A stretch of 64,000 nt of DNA from Bacillus sp. T3 (GTDB taxonomy: Bacteria > Bacillota > Bacilli > Bacillales > Cytobacillaceae): assembly GCF_033449965.1 (NCBI RefSeq), contig NZ_CP137761.1, positions 744,001 through 808,000 on the forward strand. The letters run 5' to 3'. Both the position numbers and the translations under genes were made by a program. Below are positions 9,658 to 19,365 of this stretch, in pieces. Position 1 is the first letter of the stretch. Every line of letters starts with the position of its first letter. Under the pieces are notes generated by a model that was given only the letters and a program-made list of their open reading frames with translations, was not told where the DNA came from and did not search any database.

Positions 9658-10836
9658 ATGAGTCTATTTATGTTTGAAAAGCCGCTAGGAATGAGAGATA
9701 CGTTACCAGAATTATATGAAACAAAACAACGCGTAAAAAGGAAATTAGAAGAAGAAATGAAGGGTTGGGGCTATCAATTTATTGAAACACCGACACTTGA
9801 ATATTTTGAAACGGTCGGTCAAGCCTCAGCGATATTGGACCAAACATTGTTTAAATTATTGGATCAACAGGGACATACCTTAGTGCTACGTCCGGATATG
9901 ACTGCGCCAATTGCTCGTGTTGCCGTCTCGAAACTATTAAACGAGCTGCCGCTTCGCCTTGCCAGTTCAGCAAACCTTTTCCGCGCACAGCAGCGTGAAG
10001 GTGGCAGACCGGCTGAGTTTGAACAAATCGGTGTTGAATTAATTGCTGATGAAACGTTGAGTGCTGATGCAGAGGTCATCTCCCTAATGGTATCGTCAAT
10101 TAAGGCCGCTGGGTTAAAGGATTTCAGAATTTCTGTTGGCCATATTGGATTTGTGCAAGAGCTATTTCTACAAATACTAGGCACAGAAGAAAGAGCCAAA
10201 ACGTTAACGAAATTTTTATATGAAAAAAATTATGTAGGCTACAGCGAGCATGTAAAGGCATTACCACTTTCTTCTATTGATAAGCAACGCTTGTATGATT
10301 TATTGCAGCTCCGTGGTGGTTCAGAGATTATTGAAAAAGCATACGGCCTAATAGAAAACGAAGCAGGTCGAAAAGCAATTGAGCAGCTTCGCCAATTATG
10401 GGACATTGTTACTGACTATGGTGTTGAATCGTATGTAAAATTTGACTTAACCTTAATCAACCACATGAGCTATTACACAGGTATTTTATTTGAATTATAT
10501 GCGGGCAAAGTCGGCTTCCCACTTGGAAGTGGCGGACGTTACGATAAGCTTTTAGAAAAATTCGGGAAGAAAACAGGTGCAACAGGCTTTGCCGTTCGTG
10601 TTGATCGTCTGCTTGAAGCGCTTGGTCAACTTGAGAAGCCGGATCCAATTGTTTGTATCCTCTTTAGTGAAGAAAGACGCAAGGAAGCTTTTCAATTAGC
10701 TACCCAAAAACGAGCGCTAGGAGAACAGGTTGTATTACAAGACATTAGTGGTGTGAAAAATGTAGATTCTTTAACTAATAAATTTGCAGATACAGTATTT
10801 CTGCTTGGAAAACAAGAAAGGGGGTCTGTCCAATGA
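9658..10836 (+). CDS. hisZ: ATP phosphoribosyltransferase regulatory subunit
   Basis: HisZ is a catalytically inactive paralogue of histidyl-tRNA synthetase that partners with the short form of HisG. It has the class II synthetase core with LVLRPDMTAPIARV (motif 2 region) and a LGSGGRYDKLLEKFG segment near the end. ATG 9658 after AAAGGGTG gives 392 aa, the usual size; the upstream TTG at 9613 is not needed. It overlaps hisG by four bases (ATGA), which fits coupled translation of the two subunits. First gene of hisZGDBHAFI. Confidence 0.92.
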   Translation: MSLFMFEKPLGMRDTLPELYETKQRVKRKLEEEMKGWGYQFIETPTLEYFETVGQASAILDQTLFKLLDQQGHTLVLRPDMTAPIARVAVSKLLNELPLRLASSANLFRAQQREGGRPAEFEQIGVELIADETLSADAEVISLMVSSIKAAGLKDFRISVGHIGFVQELFLQILGTEERAKTLTKFLYEKNYVGYSEHVKALPLSSIDKQRLYDLLQLRGGSEIIEKAYGLIENEAGRKAIEQLRQLWDIVTDYGVESYVKFDLTLINHMSYYTGILFELYAGKVGFPLGSGGRYDKLLEKFGKKTGATGFAVRVDRLLEALGQLEKPDPIVCILFSEERRKEAFQLATQKRALGEQVVLQDISGVKNVDSLTNKFADTVFLLGKQERGSVQ

Positions 10837-11462
10837 GTACGATGTTAACAATCGCCATGCCAAAGGGAAGAATTTTTGAAGAAGCATCTGACTTACTCAG
10901 AAAGGCGGGCTTCCAGCTTCCACCAGAATTTGAGGATTCTCGCAAGCTCATTATTGATGTTCCGGAGGAAAATTTCCGCTTTATTTTGGCTAAACCGATG
11001 GATGTTCCAACCTATGTTGAGCATGGTGTTGCCGATTTAGGGATTGCAGGTAAAGATGTTATGCTTGAAGAGGAACGCGATGTATATGAATTGTTAGATT
11101 TACAGATTAGTAAATGCTATCTTGCGGTTGCCGGATTGCCAGACACGGAGATGAACAATGTTGCGCCGAAAATTGCCACAAAATATCCGAATGTTGCGGC
11201 AGCTTACTTCCGCCAACAAGGTGAACAAGTAGAAGTGATCAAGCTGAACGGTTCGATTGAATTAGCGCCTATTATTGGCTTAGCCGACCGAATTGTTGAT
11301 ATCGTCTCTACCTGCCGTACCCTAGTCGAAAATGGGTTAGTTGAATATGAGCAAATCGTAAGTATTACGTCAAGGTTAATCGTTAATCCTGTTAGCTATC
11401 AAATTAAGGATGAACGAATTCGCGAATTAGTGGAGCGCTTAAGTGAAGTGATTGAAGCTTAA
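10833..11462 (+). CDS. hisG: ATP phosphoribosyltransferase, short form
   Basis: Catalyses the first step of histidine synthesis, joining ATP and PRPP. At 209 aa it lacks the C-terminal regulatory domain of long HisG enzymes, which is why HisZ is required. Visible features are the N-terminal MAMPKGRIFEEA-like segment, GVADLGIAGKDV, and the PRPP-binding loop region DRIVDIVSTCRTLVENGL. Start ATG overlaps the hisZ stop. Confidence 0.95.
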   Translation: MSTMLTIAMPKGRIFEEASDLLRKAGFQLPPEFEDSRKLIIDVPEENFRFILAKPMDVPTYVEHGVADLGIAGKDVMLEEERDVYELLDLQISKCYLAVAGLPDTEMNNVAPKIATKYPNVAAAYFRQQGEQVEVIKLNGSIELAPIIGLADRIVDIVSTCRTLVENGLVEYEQIVSITSRLIVNPVSYQIKDERIRELVERLSEVIEA

Positions 11463-11478
11463 GAAAGGATGAATTTTC

Positions 11479-12745
11479 GTGAAAATTTTGCAGGTAAGTG
11501 ATGAGATTTCAATAAAAAGATCGGTCGAGGCTGGAACGGATGAACAACGTACTGCCGTCAAAGCGATCATTAATGATGTTCGAATTAATGGTGATTATGC
11601 CTTAAAGCAATACACTGAAAAGTTCGATGGGATTACACTTTCTAATCTTTTAGTAAGCGAGGAAGAGATTCACGCAGCGTATTCGGAAGTGAGTGACAAT
11701 CAGTTGGCCATCATTCAGGAGGCAGCTGCTAATATCCGTGCTTTCCACGAAAAACAACTTCGTCCTTCATGGATGACGACAGAAGAGAATGGCACAATCC
11801 TTGGTCAAAAAATAACGCCGTTAGATTCAGTCGGACTATATGTTCCGGGGAACGGCAGCATATCCTTCTTCCGTATTGATGAATGTTATTCCGGCTGAGA
11901 CAGCTGGAGTGGAGCGGATCGTTGTTGTTTCTCCGCCTGGAAAAAACGGAACGATTCCCGCTGCTGTTCTTGTTGCTGCACAAGTAGCTGGTGCAAAGGA
12001 AATCTACAAGGTTGGCGGAGCCCAAGCAATCGCTGCTCTTGCATATGGAACGGAAACGATTAAACCTGTTGATAAAATTACGGGTCCTGGAAATATCTAT
12101 GTAGCTTTAGCAAAACGCGAGGTCTTTGGTGATGTCGATATTGATATGATTGCTGGTCCAAGTGAGATTGCCGTATTAGCTGACGATTCGGCCTATGCCG
12201 ATGAAATTGCGGCGGATCTTCTTTCGCAAGCAGAGCACGATCCACGTGCCTGCAGTGTTCTCGTAACACCGTCAAAGCAATTAGCTCAAGCTGTTTCTGC
12301 TGAGGTTGAAAAGCAGTTGGCTGTATTGCCGCGCCTGGAAATTGCCCAGGCTTCAATCGATCATTATGGTACGATTTATGTGACGGAGACAATGGCCGAA
12401 GCTGTTGAGACGATTAACAAGTTAGCGCCTGAGCACTTAGAGATTATCACGGCTAATGCAATGGAGCTATTGGGGCAAATTCGCCATGCTGGAGCAATTT
12501 TTATTGGCCGTTATAGTTCTGAGCCTGTGGGTGATTATTTTGCAGGACCAAACCATGTGCTTCCAACGAACGGAACAGCACGGTTCTCAAGTCCATTGAA
12601 CGTTGAAGATTTTCAAAAGAAATCAAGCGTGATAGTTTACAGTAAAGCAGCCTTCCATGCCAACGCGGCGAAAATTGCTGAATTTGCACGGATTGAGGGA
12701 CTAGAAGCACACGCCAGAGCAATCGAAGTGAGATTGAATAAATAA
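11479..12745 (+). CDS. hisD: Histidinol dehydrogenase (frameshift)
   Basis: Zinc enzyme that oxidises histidinol twice to histidine, the last step of the pathway. The family signature region (DMIAGPSEIAVLADD ... DLLSQAEHDP) and the EHLEIIT and PVGDYFAGPNHVLPT segments are present. The frame breaks at about 11847-11850: the conserved GLYVPGGTAAYPSS reads GLYVPG and continues one frame over, consistent with two bases missing from a G-rich stretch next to CCGG. Corrected length is about 422 aa, normal. The break lies in an otherwise intact operon and is probably a sequence error. Confidence 0.88.
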
Positions 12746-12793
12746 TAGCGGGGCGGCTTCCCGTATCAATAAAAAAAGTGGAGGGTCAAAATA

Positions 12794-13385
12794 ATGGAAA
12801 GAACGGCAAGAGTAGTTCGGAAAACAAATGAAACAGATATCAAATTGCAATTGTCTATTGATGGGGAAGGTCAGTCAGATATTGAAACAAGCGTACCGTT
12901 TCTTAACCATATGCTTGACCTGTTTACTGAAGCACGGTCGATTTGACCTTTCTGTAGACGCAAAAGGCGACATTGAGATCGACGACCACCATACCTCAGA
13001 GGATATCGGGATTTGTCTAGGACAAGCTCTTCGTGAAGCCCTAGGTGATAAAATAGGAATCAAACGTTACGGCAATGCCTTTGTTCCAATGGATGAAACA
13101 TTAGCACAAGTTGTGGTTGATTTAAGTAATCGCCCGCATCTCGAAATGCGTGCACAACTACCAAGCCAAAAGGTGGGAACCTTTGATACCGAGCTTGTAC
13201 ACGAATTCCTTTGGAAACTGGCACTTGAAGCGCGCATGAATCTACACGTCATTGTGCACTATGGACACAATACACACCATATAATAGAAGCAATTTTTAA
13301 AGCCCTGGCCCGAGCACTAGATGAAGCAACAACCGTTGACCCAAGGCTTAAAGGGGTTCTTCCATCAACGAAAGGAATGTTGTAG
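12794..13385 (+). CDS. hisB: Imidazoleglycerol-phosphate dehydratase (frameshift)
   Basis: Manganese-dependent dehydratase of the histidine pathway. The start is ATG 12794, after GGAGGGTC, giving MERTARVVRKTNETDI. Metal-binding motifs FLNHMLDLF, DDHHTSEDIG and GHNTHHIIEA are present. One extra base near 12928 (ACTGAAGC where ACGAAGC is expected) shifts the frame between LDLFT and KHGRFDL. Corrected length is about 196 aa, typical of the monofunctional enzyme. Its stop is directly followed by the hisH start. Confidence 0.88.
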
Positions 13386-14021
13386 ATGATCGGAATCATA
13401 GATTACGGGATGGGCAATTTGTTCAGTGTCAGTAAGGCACTTGAACGCCTAAATGTTCCCTACTTTATTTCTGAAAATAAAGAAGAGCTGTTGGCAGCAG
13501 ATGCCCTGCTTTTACCAGGTGTTGGTGCATTTCGAGATGCAATCCAACGCTTAAACGAAACAGGCCTCTCGGATATGATTCGCGCATATGTCACAAGCGG
13601 AAAACCATTACTTGGAATTTGCTTAGGTATGCAGCTCCTATTTGAAGAAAGTGAAGAAGGTGGTTTAACGACTGGACTTGGCATATTACCTGGTAAAGTC
13701 GTGCGTTTTACTGGTCACACAAAGGGTGGTTTGTCCTATAAAGTCCCTCATATGGGCTGGAACAAGCTTACATATCTGCATCCTTCTCCAATTTTAAAGG
13801 ATATTGCCGAGGACTATGTTTACTTTGTCCACTCTTATCATGTTGACACAGACGAGCAAGATGTGGTTATCGCTGAGGCTGAATATGATGTTAAGGTTCC
13901 AGCTGTGGTCGGGCGCGAAAATGTATACGGCATGCAGTTCCATCCTGGAAAAAGCAGCAAGCTCGGAATGGAGCTTTTGCGAAACTTTACCGAGTTAGCA
14001 GTTGAAAGGAGTCAGGTCTGA
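13386..14021 (+). CDS. hisH: Imidazole glycerol phosphate synthase, glutaminase subunit
   Basis: Class I glutamine amidotransferase that feeds ammonia to HisF. The nucleophile Cys lies in GICLGMQLLFE at about residue 80 and the catalytic His in MQFHP near residue 179. The expected catalytic Glu of FHPEKS is read as Gly (FHPGKS). At 13944-13948 the DNA is CCTGG followed by five A; CCGG followed by six A would give the normal HPEKS in the same frame, so a paired indel error is more likely than a real loss. 211 aa. Confidence 0.92.
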   Translation: MIGIIDYGMGNLFSVSKALERLNVPYFISENKEELLAADALLLPGVGAFRDAIQRLNETGLSDMIRAYVTSGKPLLGICLGMQLLFEESEEGGLTTGLGILPGKVVRFTGHTKGGLSYKVPHMGWNKLTYLHPSPILKDIAEDYVYFVHSYHVDTDEQDVVIAEAEYDVKVPAVVGRENVYGMQFHPGKSSKLGMELLRNFTELAVERSQV

Positions 14022-14752
14022 TGAGCTTTACAATTTACCCAGCGATTGATATGCGAGGCGGAAAATGCGTGCGCCTCCTTCAAGGTGACTATGGTAAGGA
14101 AACGATCTACGGTGATTCACCGTTTGAAATGGCAAAACAGTTTGCCGAAGCAGGGGCTTCATGGATTCATATGGTTGACCTTGATGGAGCAAAAGATGGC
14201 AAGCGTGTCAATGATACGTTCGTGATTGAGGCCGCGCAAAACCTAAATGCAAAGGTGCAAATCGGCGGTGGTATCCGAACAGAAGCTGACATTGCTCACT
14301 ATTTGGAGCGCGGTGTTGAGCGTGTCATTATCGGAAGCATCGCTGTATCAAATCCTGAGTTTGCGATTGAAATGATTCGCAAGTATGGGGCCCATATTGC
14401 TGTTGGAATTGATGCGAAAAATGGTTATGTTGCAACACACGGCTGGTTGAATACCTCAGAGCTAAAGGCGGTTGAGCTTGGAAAACGCTTTGCAGATGCA
14501 GGAGCAGAGACCTTTATTTTTACCGATATTGCGACAGATGGCATGCTTTCAGGTCCAAATGTTAATGCAGTGACAGAAATGGCTGTTGAAACGAAGAAAA
14601 GCGTCATTGCATCTGGTGGTGTTAGTTCATTAGCAGATTTAACGACACTAAAGGCATTAGTTGAAAAAGGAGTGTCTGGGGCGATCGTCGGCAAGGCTCT
14701 GTATGAAGGACGCTTTTCCGTTCGACAAGCTTTAGAAGAGGTGAGAGCATAA
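14021..14752 (+). CDS. hisA: ProFAR isomerase (1-(5-phosphoribosyl)-5-[...]imidazole-4-carboxamide isomerase)
   Basis: A (beta/alpha)8-barrel isomerase that converts ProFAR to PRFAR. The two catalytic aspartates lie in YPAIDMRGG (residue about 9) and FTDIATDGML (about 130). Phosphate-binding loops VQIGGGIRT and GAIVGKALYEG are visible. 243 aa; the start shares a base with the hisH stop. Confidence 0.95.
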   Translation: MSFTIYPAIDMRGGKCVRLLQGDYGKETIYGDSPFEMAKQFAEAGASWIHMVDLDGAKDGKRVNDTFVIEAAQNLNAKVQIGGGIRTEADIAHYLERGVERVIIGSIAVSNPEFAIEMIRKYGAHIAVGIDAKNGYVATHGWLNTSELKAVELGKRFADAGAETFIFTDIATDGMLSGPNVNAVTEMAVETKKSVIASGGVSSLADLTTLKALVEKGVSGAIVGKALYEGRFSVRQALEEVRA

Positions 14753-15511
14753 ATGCTAACGAAAAGAATTATTCCGTGTCTGGATGTAAAAGATGGACGG
14801 GTTGTAAAAGGAATTCAATTTGTGCAGCTACGTGATGCGGGTGATCCAGTTGACTTAGCTCGATTTTATGATGAACAAGGGGCTGACGAGCTTGTTTTCC
14901 TAGACATTTCAGCCTCCCATGAAGGTCGAAAAACGATGACTGAAGTGGTAAAATCGGTTGCTTCTGAGCTTGCGATTCCGTTCACCGTTGGCGGTGGAAT
15001 CAATTCATTAGAAGACATGAAGCGGATTTTACGAGCTGGAGCAGATAAGGTTTCACTAAATACCGCAGCACTATTGAACCCTGAAATTATTAATGAAGGA
15101 GCGAGCTTTTTCGGCTCGCAATGTATTGTGGTGGCGATTGATGCCAAATACGATGCAGAGCTTGGCTCATGGCGCGTTTTCACACATGGTGGTCGTAATG
15201 CGACTGAGTGGGAAGTAATACAATGGGCAAAGGAAGCGGTTAGCCGTGGTGCTGGTGAAATTCTGTTAACAAGTATGGATTGTGATGGTGAGAAAGCGGG
15301 ATTTGACCTCGCTTTAACCAAAGCTGTTAGTGAAGCGGTACACGTCCCAGTGATCGCCTCTGGTGGTGCTGGAAATGCCGAGCACTTTGTGGATGCATTT
15401 GTAAAAGGAAAAGCGGATGCTGCGTTAGCGGCGTCGATTTTTCACTATAAAGAAACCTCCGTCACTGAGGTTAAAGGGTTTTTAAGGGAAAGAGGAGTGG
15501 TTGTGCGATGA
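14753..15511 (+). CDS. hisF: Imidazole glycerol phosphate synthase, cyclase subunit
   Basis: A (beta/alpha)8-barrel that makes imidazole glycerol phosphate and AICAR from PRFAR and the ammonia supplied by HisH. Catalytic aspartates lie in IPCLDVKDGRVVKG (residue about 11) and LLTSMDCDGEKAGFD (about 131). TVGGGI and VIASGGAGN are phosphate loops. 252 aa; its stop overlaps the start of hisI. Confidence 0.95.
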   Translation: MLTKRIIPCLDVKDGRVVKGIQFVQLRDAGDPVDLARFYDEQGADELVFLDISASHEGRKTMTEVVKSVASELAIPFTVGGGINSLEDMKRILRAGADKVSLNTAALLNPEIINEGASFFGSQCIVVAIDAKYDAELGSWRVFTHGGRNATEWEVIQWAKEAVSRGAGEILLTSMDCDGEKAGFDLALTKAVSEAVHVPVIASGGAGNAEHFVDAFVKGKADAALAASIFHYKETSVTEVKGFLRERGVVVR

Positions 15512-16134
15512 ATATAGAAGAAATCAAGTTTGATGAGAAGGGGCTAGTTGCCGCCATCGTTCAAGATATCGCGACAAAGGAAGTCCTCACGCTTGCTTAT
15601 ATGAATAAGGAGTCTTTAGAAAAATCACTAGAAACTGGTGAAACGTGGTTTTACAGTCGCTCACGTCAAGAGCTTTGGCATAAGGGAGCAACGAGCGGCA
15701 ATACGCAGAAAATCCATGAAATAAAGTTTGACTGTGACAAGGATGCGTTATTAGTCTTAGTAGAACCAGCAGGTCCAGCGTGTCACAATGGTACGGATAG
15801 CTGTTTTGTTGAAAGTCTATATACAAGTGATGCTGTTGTTCCAAGTCTAACCGATTATCAAATCCTATTGACGTTAGAAAAAGTCATTAAAGATCGTGAA
15901 GAAAATCGCCCAGAAGGTGCCTATACGACTTATTTATTCGAAAAAGGCGTCGATAAGATTCTTAAAAAGGTCGGAGAGGAAGCAGCAGAGGTCATCATCG
16001 CTGCTAAAAATCGAAGCCACGAGGAGCTTAAATGGGAAGCATCCGATTTACTCTACCACCTGTTAGTACTACTAAGGGAGCAAAAGCTACCATTTGCAGA
16101 AATCTTGAACGTGCTTGAAACACGTCATAAATAG
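15508..16134 (+). CDS. hisI: Bifunctional phosphoribosyl-AMP cyclohydrolase / phosphoribosyl-ATP pyrophosphatase
   Basis: Carries out the second and third steps of histidine synthesis. The N-terminal half is the zinc-dependent cyclohydrolase (FYSRSRQELWHKG, FDCDKDALLVL, GPACHNGTDSC). The C-terminal half is the MazG-like pyrophosphatase (KVGEEAAEVIIAAKN, EASDLLYHLLVLL). 208 aa; the two functions are fused as in other Bacillaceae. Last gene of the his operon. Confidence 0.94.
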   Translation: MNIEEIKFDEKGLVAAIVQDIATKEVLTLAYMNKESLEKSLETGETWFYSRSRQELWHKGATSGNTQKIHEIKFDCDKDALLVLVEPAGPACHNGTDSCFVESLYTSDAVVPSLTDYQILLTLEKVIKDREENRPEGAYTTYLFEKGVDKILKKVGEEAAEVIIAAKNRSHEELKWEASDLLYHLLVLLREQKLPFAEILNVLETRHK

Positions 16135-16151
16135 GTTTACTTTGTGTGTGG

Positions 16152-16190
16152 GTCGGCACCTTGATGTAAATCGAGGCTGCCGGCTTTTTC
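16152..16190 (+). terminator. Terminator of the his operon
   Basis: GTCGGCA at 16152 pairs with TGCCGGC at 16178, followed by TTTTTC. Confidence 0.65.
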
Positions 16191-16211
16191 GTGTCATAAA
16201 ATATGGCGAAA

Positions 16212-16323
16212 GCGGATAAACTGCTTATTTAGGCGGATAAATCCTTAAAAGAGGCGGATAACGGGGAAATTAGACGGATAAACAGATAATTAGGCGGATA
16301 AATACCCAAAAATGGCGGATAAA
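16212..16323. repeat. Array 1: six GCGGATAA repeats with 20-21 nt period
   Basis: The core CGGATAA starts at 16213, 16234, 16255, 16275, 16295 and 16316 (spacings 21, 21, 20, 20, 21). The sequence between cores is AT-rich and not conserved. The 343-base gap between hisI and the TPR gene holds only the his terminator, this array and an AT-rich promoter region. No start codon or ribosome site suggests translation. Confidence 0.85.
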
Positions 16324-16477
16324 TAAATTGACTCTCTGAACATGCGTCAAAGTATCGTACCTAGACAAACGATGCTACTCACCTCTGTCGATTTCTTTCT
16401 ACCTACTTCCACTTCTCTATTACCTCGTTCGTATGATATACTACATAAGTTAAAAATCAATATTTTAGGAGGCTTTC

Positions 16478-17980
16478 ATGAGTAAAGACTCTAAAGCGAC
16501 AAAGCAAAAAGCAAAAATTCTATCATTCGTCCCAACGGCAGAGTACTATTTTACAAAAGGTGTAAAAGCTTATAATCGTCGGGATTTTCATAAAGCAAAA
16601 AAATACTTCCTTCGTGCGCTTCAGTTAGAGCCAGGTGAACCGATGATTACCTGTCAGCTTGCTGTTTTGTATACAGAAATGGGTGAATATCAGCAATCTA
16701 ATCGCCTTCTCCATTCAGTATTAGATGAATTGGATGAAGAGTTGTATGAGTGTCATTATTTCTTAGCGAATAACTACGCTCATCTTGGATTGTTTAAAGA
16801 TGCCCATCACCATGCGAAGCTGTATATGCAGCTTGAGCCTTACGGTGAGTTTGTGGAGGATACGGAGGATTTACTTCAACTGCTCACACTCGAGGCAGAA
16901 GAATTAGAAGATGACGATTTTTATGAGCATGATGATTTAATTGTTCAACAAGAGCAAGCAAGAAACCTGCTTGAATCAGGCCATTTTCCAAAGGCAATTG
17001 AGGTATTAACATCGATTATTGAAAATTATCCTGAATATTGGTCTGCCTACAACAACCTAGCCCTTGCTTATTTTTATCTAGGTGAAGTAGAGCAAGCATT
17101 CGAGATTCTTAATGATGTGTTGCAAAAGAACCCGGGTAATTTGCATGCTATGTGTAATCGGTTAGTATTTGCATACTACCAGCAAGATCGGCAGGAAGTA
17201 AATCAGCTTAAGTCCGTGCTTGAAAAAATCAAGCCGCTATCGATTGACCATCAGTATAAATTAGGGACCACCTTTGCCTTGATTAAGGAGTATGAGCTAG
17301 CCTATACGTGGTTACGGAAGCTGCATAAGCATGGGTATGAAGGGGAGGGCGCCTTTTTTTATTGGTTAGCCTATGCGGCTTACTTTACTGGTCATGAAAG
17401 TTTAGCCCAAAGCGTTTGGAAGCAGGTGCTCGAGCACAATCCTGAAAAGGAAGGCTTTGAGCCGTGGAGTGAGGACAAGGAGAAATATAGCGGTTTTGAA
17501 GAGCATGTTCCTTCTATTATGAAGAAGTTCGATAGTCAATTTGTCGAGGAAAGGCTTTTTGCCATTTTCTTAACATCTGTATCGAATCAAAAAGATGAGA
17601 TATTATCAAAGGTTCTTCGTAAAAATAATAAAAATTTCTCAAGCCTTGAAAGAGAGTACCTGTCCTGCATTAAAGAAGATGATGCTGATTATGCAAAGCA
17701 CTTTTCTGCTCATGAGACAGCAGAACTTTTATACCAGTATCATCAACCAATTGGTTCTGTGGAATCTGGTTTGTACCTAATGTGGTTTACAGTTTATGTG
17801 AAAATCTTAAATGAAGAGTTGTCGTTAAAAAATAAACAAGCGTGGGCTGCAGCTGTTGAATATGTTTGGCTCCATCTGCGCAATGAAAAAATTACCCAAG
17901 CAAGTTTAGCAAGCAAATATAATCTATCGCCAGCAACGCTTCAAAAGTATGTGAAATCCGTGAAGAACTTACTGGTATAG
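16478..17980 (+). CDS. yvcD: Tetratricopeptide-repeat protein, YvcD-like
   Basis: A 500-residue soluble protein. The N-terminal half has TPR-type helix pairs (for example FTKGVKAYNRRDFHKAKKYFLRALQ and the AYNNLALAYFYLGEVEQA region). The middle is acidic, and the last 30 residues form a helix-turn-helix-like segment (ITQASLASKYNLSPATLQKYV). ATG 16478 follows TAGGAGG. It occupies the position of B. subtilis yvcD between hisI and trxB. Function unknown; TPRs point to protein-protein contacts. Confidence 0.82.
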   Translation: MSKDSKATKQKAKILSFVPTAEYYFTKGVKAYNRRDFHKAKKYFLRALQLEPGEPMITCQLAVLYTEMGEYQQSNRLLHSVLDELDEELYECHYFLANNYAHLGLFKDAHHHAKLYMQLEPYGEFVEDTEDLLQLLTLEAEELEDDDFYEHDDLIVQQEQARNLLESGHFPKAIEVLTSIIENYPEYWSAYNNLALAYFYLGEVEQAFEILNDVLQKNPGNLHAMCNRLVFAYYQQDRQEVNQLKSVLEKIKPLSIDHQYKLGTTFALIKEYELAYTWLRKLHKHGYEGEGAFFYWLAYAAYFTGHESLAQSVWKQVLEHNPEKEGFEPWSEDKEKYSGFEEHVPSIMKKFDSQFVEERLFAIFLTSVSNQKDEILSKVLRKNNKNFSSLEREYLSCIKEDDADYAKHFSAHETAELLYQYHQPIGSVESGLYLMWFTVYVKILNEELSLKNKQAWAAAVEYVWLHLRNEKITQASLASKYNLSPATLQKYVKSVKNLLV

Positions 17981-18132
17981 GCTGACCAAGCCGCTTCCGC
18001 TTTTCTATTTGTCCAGCTGCAGCGGCTAGCCCCTCGAGGTCATAAGCCAATCAGTCCAAAAGGTCAAAGAACGACCTTTCGGCCAGCTCGTCTTATGCTT
18101 GTCGGGGCTGACCAAGCCGCTTCCGCTTTTCT
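17981..18132. repeat. Dispersed Bacillaceae intergenic repeat
   Basis: The stretch GCTGACCAAGCCGCTTCCGC plus TTTTCT occurs at 17981-18006 and again at 18107-18132. Between them lies CAGCTGCAGCGGCTAGCCCC with an internal dyad (CATAAG ... CTTATG). I recognise this GC-richer block as a type of repeat found between genes in many Bacillus genomes. The first copy begins one base after the TPR gene stop. Confidence 0.65.
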
Positions 18133-18236
18133 GTGAGCAGATTTTTGGACTCTAATTTGATGTTTTTATAGGATAAGTGTAGATACTAATTATTGTGTCA
18201 ATACATTGATAAGGGAAATGAAGGAGGTTTGTGCAG

Positions 18237-19188
18237 GTGTCTGAGGAAAAAATTTATGACGTCATTATTGCAGGTGCAGGCCCAGCTGGGATGACAGCTG
18301 CTGTATATACATCACGAGCAAGCATGTCAACGCTTATGATCGAGCGCGGAATCCCAGGTGGTCAAATGGCAAATACGGAGGATGTTGAAAATTATCCTGG
18401 ATTTGAATCCATTTTAGGCCCTGGAGCTTTCCACAAAAATGTTTGAACATGCCAAAAAATTTGGTGCAGAATATGCATACGGTGATATTAAAGAAATCAA
18501 GGATGGCGTTGAATACAAAACGGTCGTCGCTAGTTCGAAAGAATACAAAGCACGTGCTGTCATTATTTCAACTGGTGCAGAGTATAAAAAGCTAGGCGCT
18601 CCAGGTGAAAAAGAATTAGGCGGTCGCGGTGTATCGTATTGTGCCGTTTGTGATGGTGCATTCTTCAAAAACAAAGAGCTTTTTGTAATAGGTGGAGGCG
18701 ATTCAGCTGTTGAAGAGGGTGTGTACTTAACTCGCTTTGCTTCAAAAGTGAATATTGTTCATCGTCGTGATGAGCTTCGTGCACAAGCCATTTTACAGAA
18801 ACGTGCCTTTGATAACGAAAAGGTTAACTTTATTTGGAGTCATACAGTCAAGCAAATTAATGAAAAAAATGGCAAGGTTGGAAGCATCACATTAGTTTCA
18901 ACAAAAACTGGTGAAGAACAAGAGCTACCAGCTGATGGCGTGTTCATCTATGTTGGAATGGTACCTCTTTCTAAGCCATTCGAAAGTCTTGGAATTACCA
19001 ATGAAAATGGCTATATTGAAACAAATGACCAAATGGAAACGAAGGTACCTGGTATTTTTGCTGCTGGGGATATTCGTGAAAAAACTTTACGTCAAATTGT
19101 TACAGCAACTGGTGATGGAAGTATCGCTGCTCAAGCCGTTCAACATTATGTCGAGGAATTACAAGAAACATTAAAAGCAAAAGCATAA
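18237..19188 (+). CDS. trxB: Thioredoxin-disulfide reductase (frameshift)
   Basis: FAD enzyme that passes electrons from NADPH to thioredoxin. Seen are the N-terminal FAD motif IIAGAGPAGM, the redox-active CAVC (SYCAVCDGAFF), the NADPH motif GGGDSAVEEG, and the C-terminal FAD motif FAAGDIREKTLRQI. GTG 18237 lies nine bases after AAGGAGG and is preferred to GTG 18231. One extra T at 18422, inside CCTGG, breaks the frame; without it the sequence reads GPELSTKMFEH. Corrected length is about 316 aa. TrxB is essential in B. subtilis, so a real frameshift is unlikely. Confidence 0.9.
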
Positions 19189-19192
19189 TATT

Positions 19193-19226
19193 GAAACCGC
19201 GCCATATAAACGGTGCGGTTTCTTTC
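19193..19226 (+). terminator. Terminator after trxB
   Basis: GAAACCGC ... GCGGTTTC stem followed by a T-rich tract. Confidence 0.75.
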
Positions 19227-19293
19227 TTTAACTTTTATTTAATTCAATTGTAACAGTGCTGAAACAAATATAAATTACAATAAGAATAAGTAA

Positions 19294-19350
19294 TTGACCC
19301 CCTTTATTAATTATATTATTTACGGCACAGGGAAACCTGTGCCAATTTTT
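19294..19350 (+). other. Weak promoter-like sequence next to a strong GNRA-loop terminator hairpin
   Basis: TTGACC at 19294 with TATTTA at 19317 is a weak promoter match. A perfect 8-bp stem GGCACAGG/CCTGTGCC with a GAAA loop (19324-19343) and a T run follow at once. It could be an isolated terminator or the end of a very short transcript. No gene is supported in the 471-base gap between trxB and the Nudix gene. Confidence 0.35.
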
Positions 19351-19365
19351 TTGCACTTTAAAAAA

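Noticed and set aside
11479..12745. hisD as two separate genes
   Set aside because: The two frames together give one complete histidinol dehydrogenase broken at a single G-rich point.
16212..16323. CRISPR array
   Set aside because: Repeats are only about 8-10 bases, spacers about 11 bases, and no cas genes are in the window.
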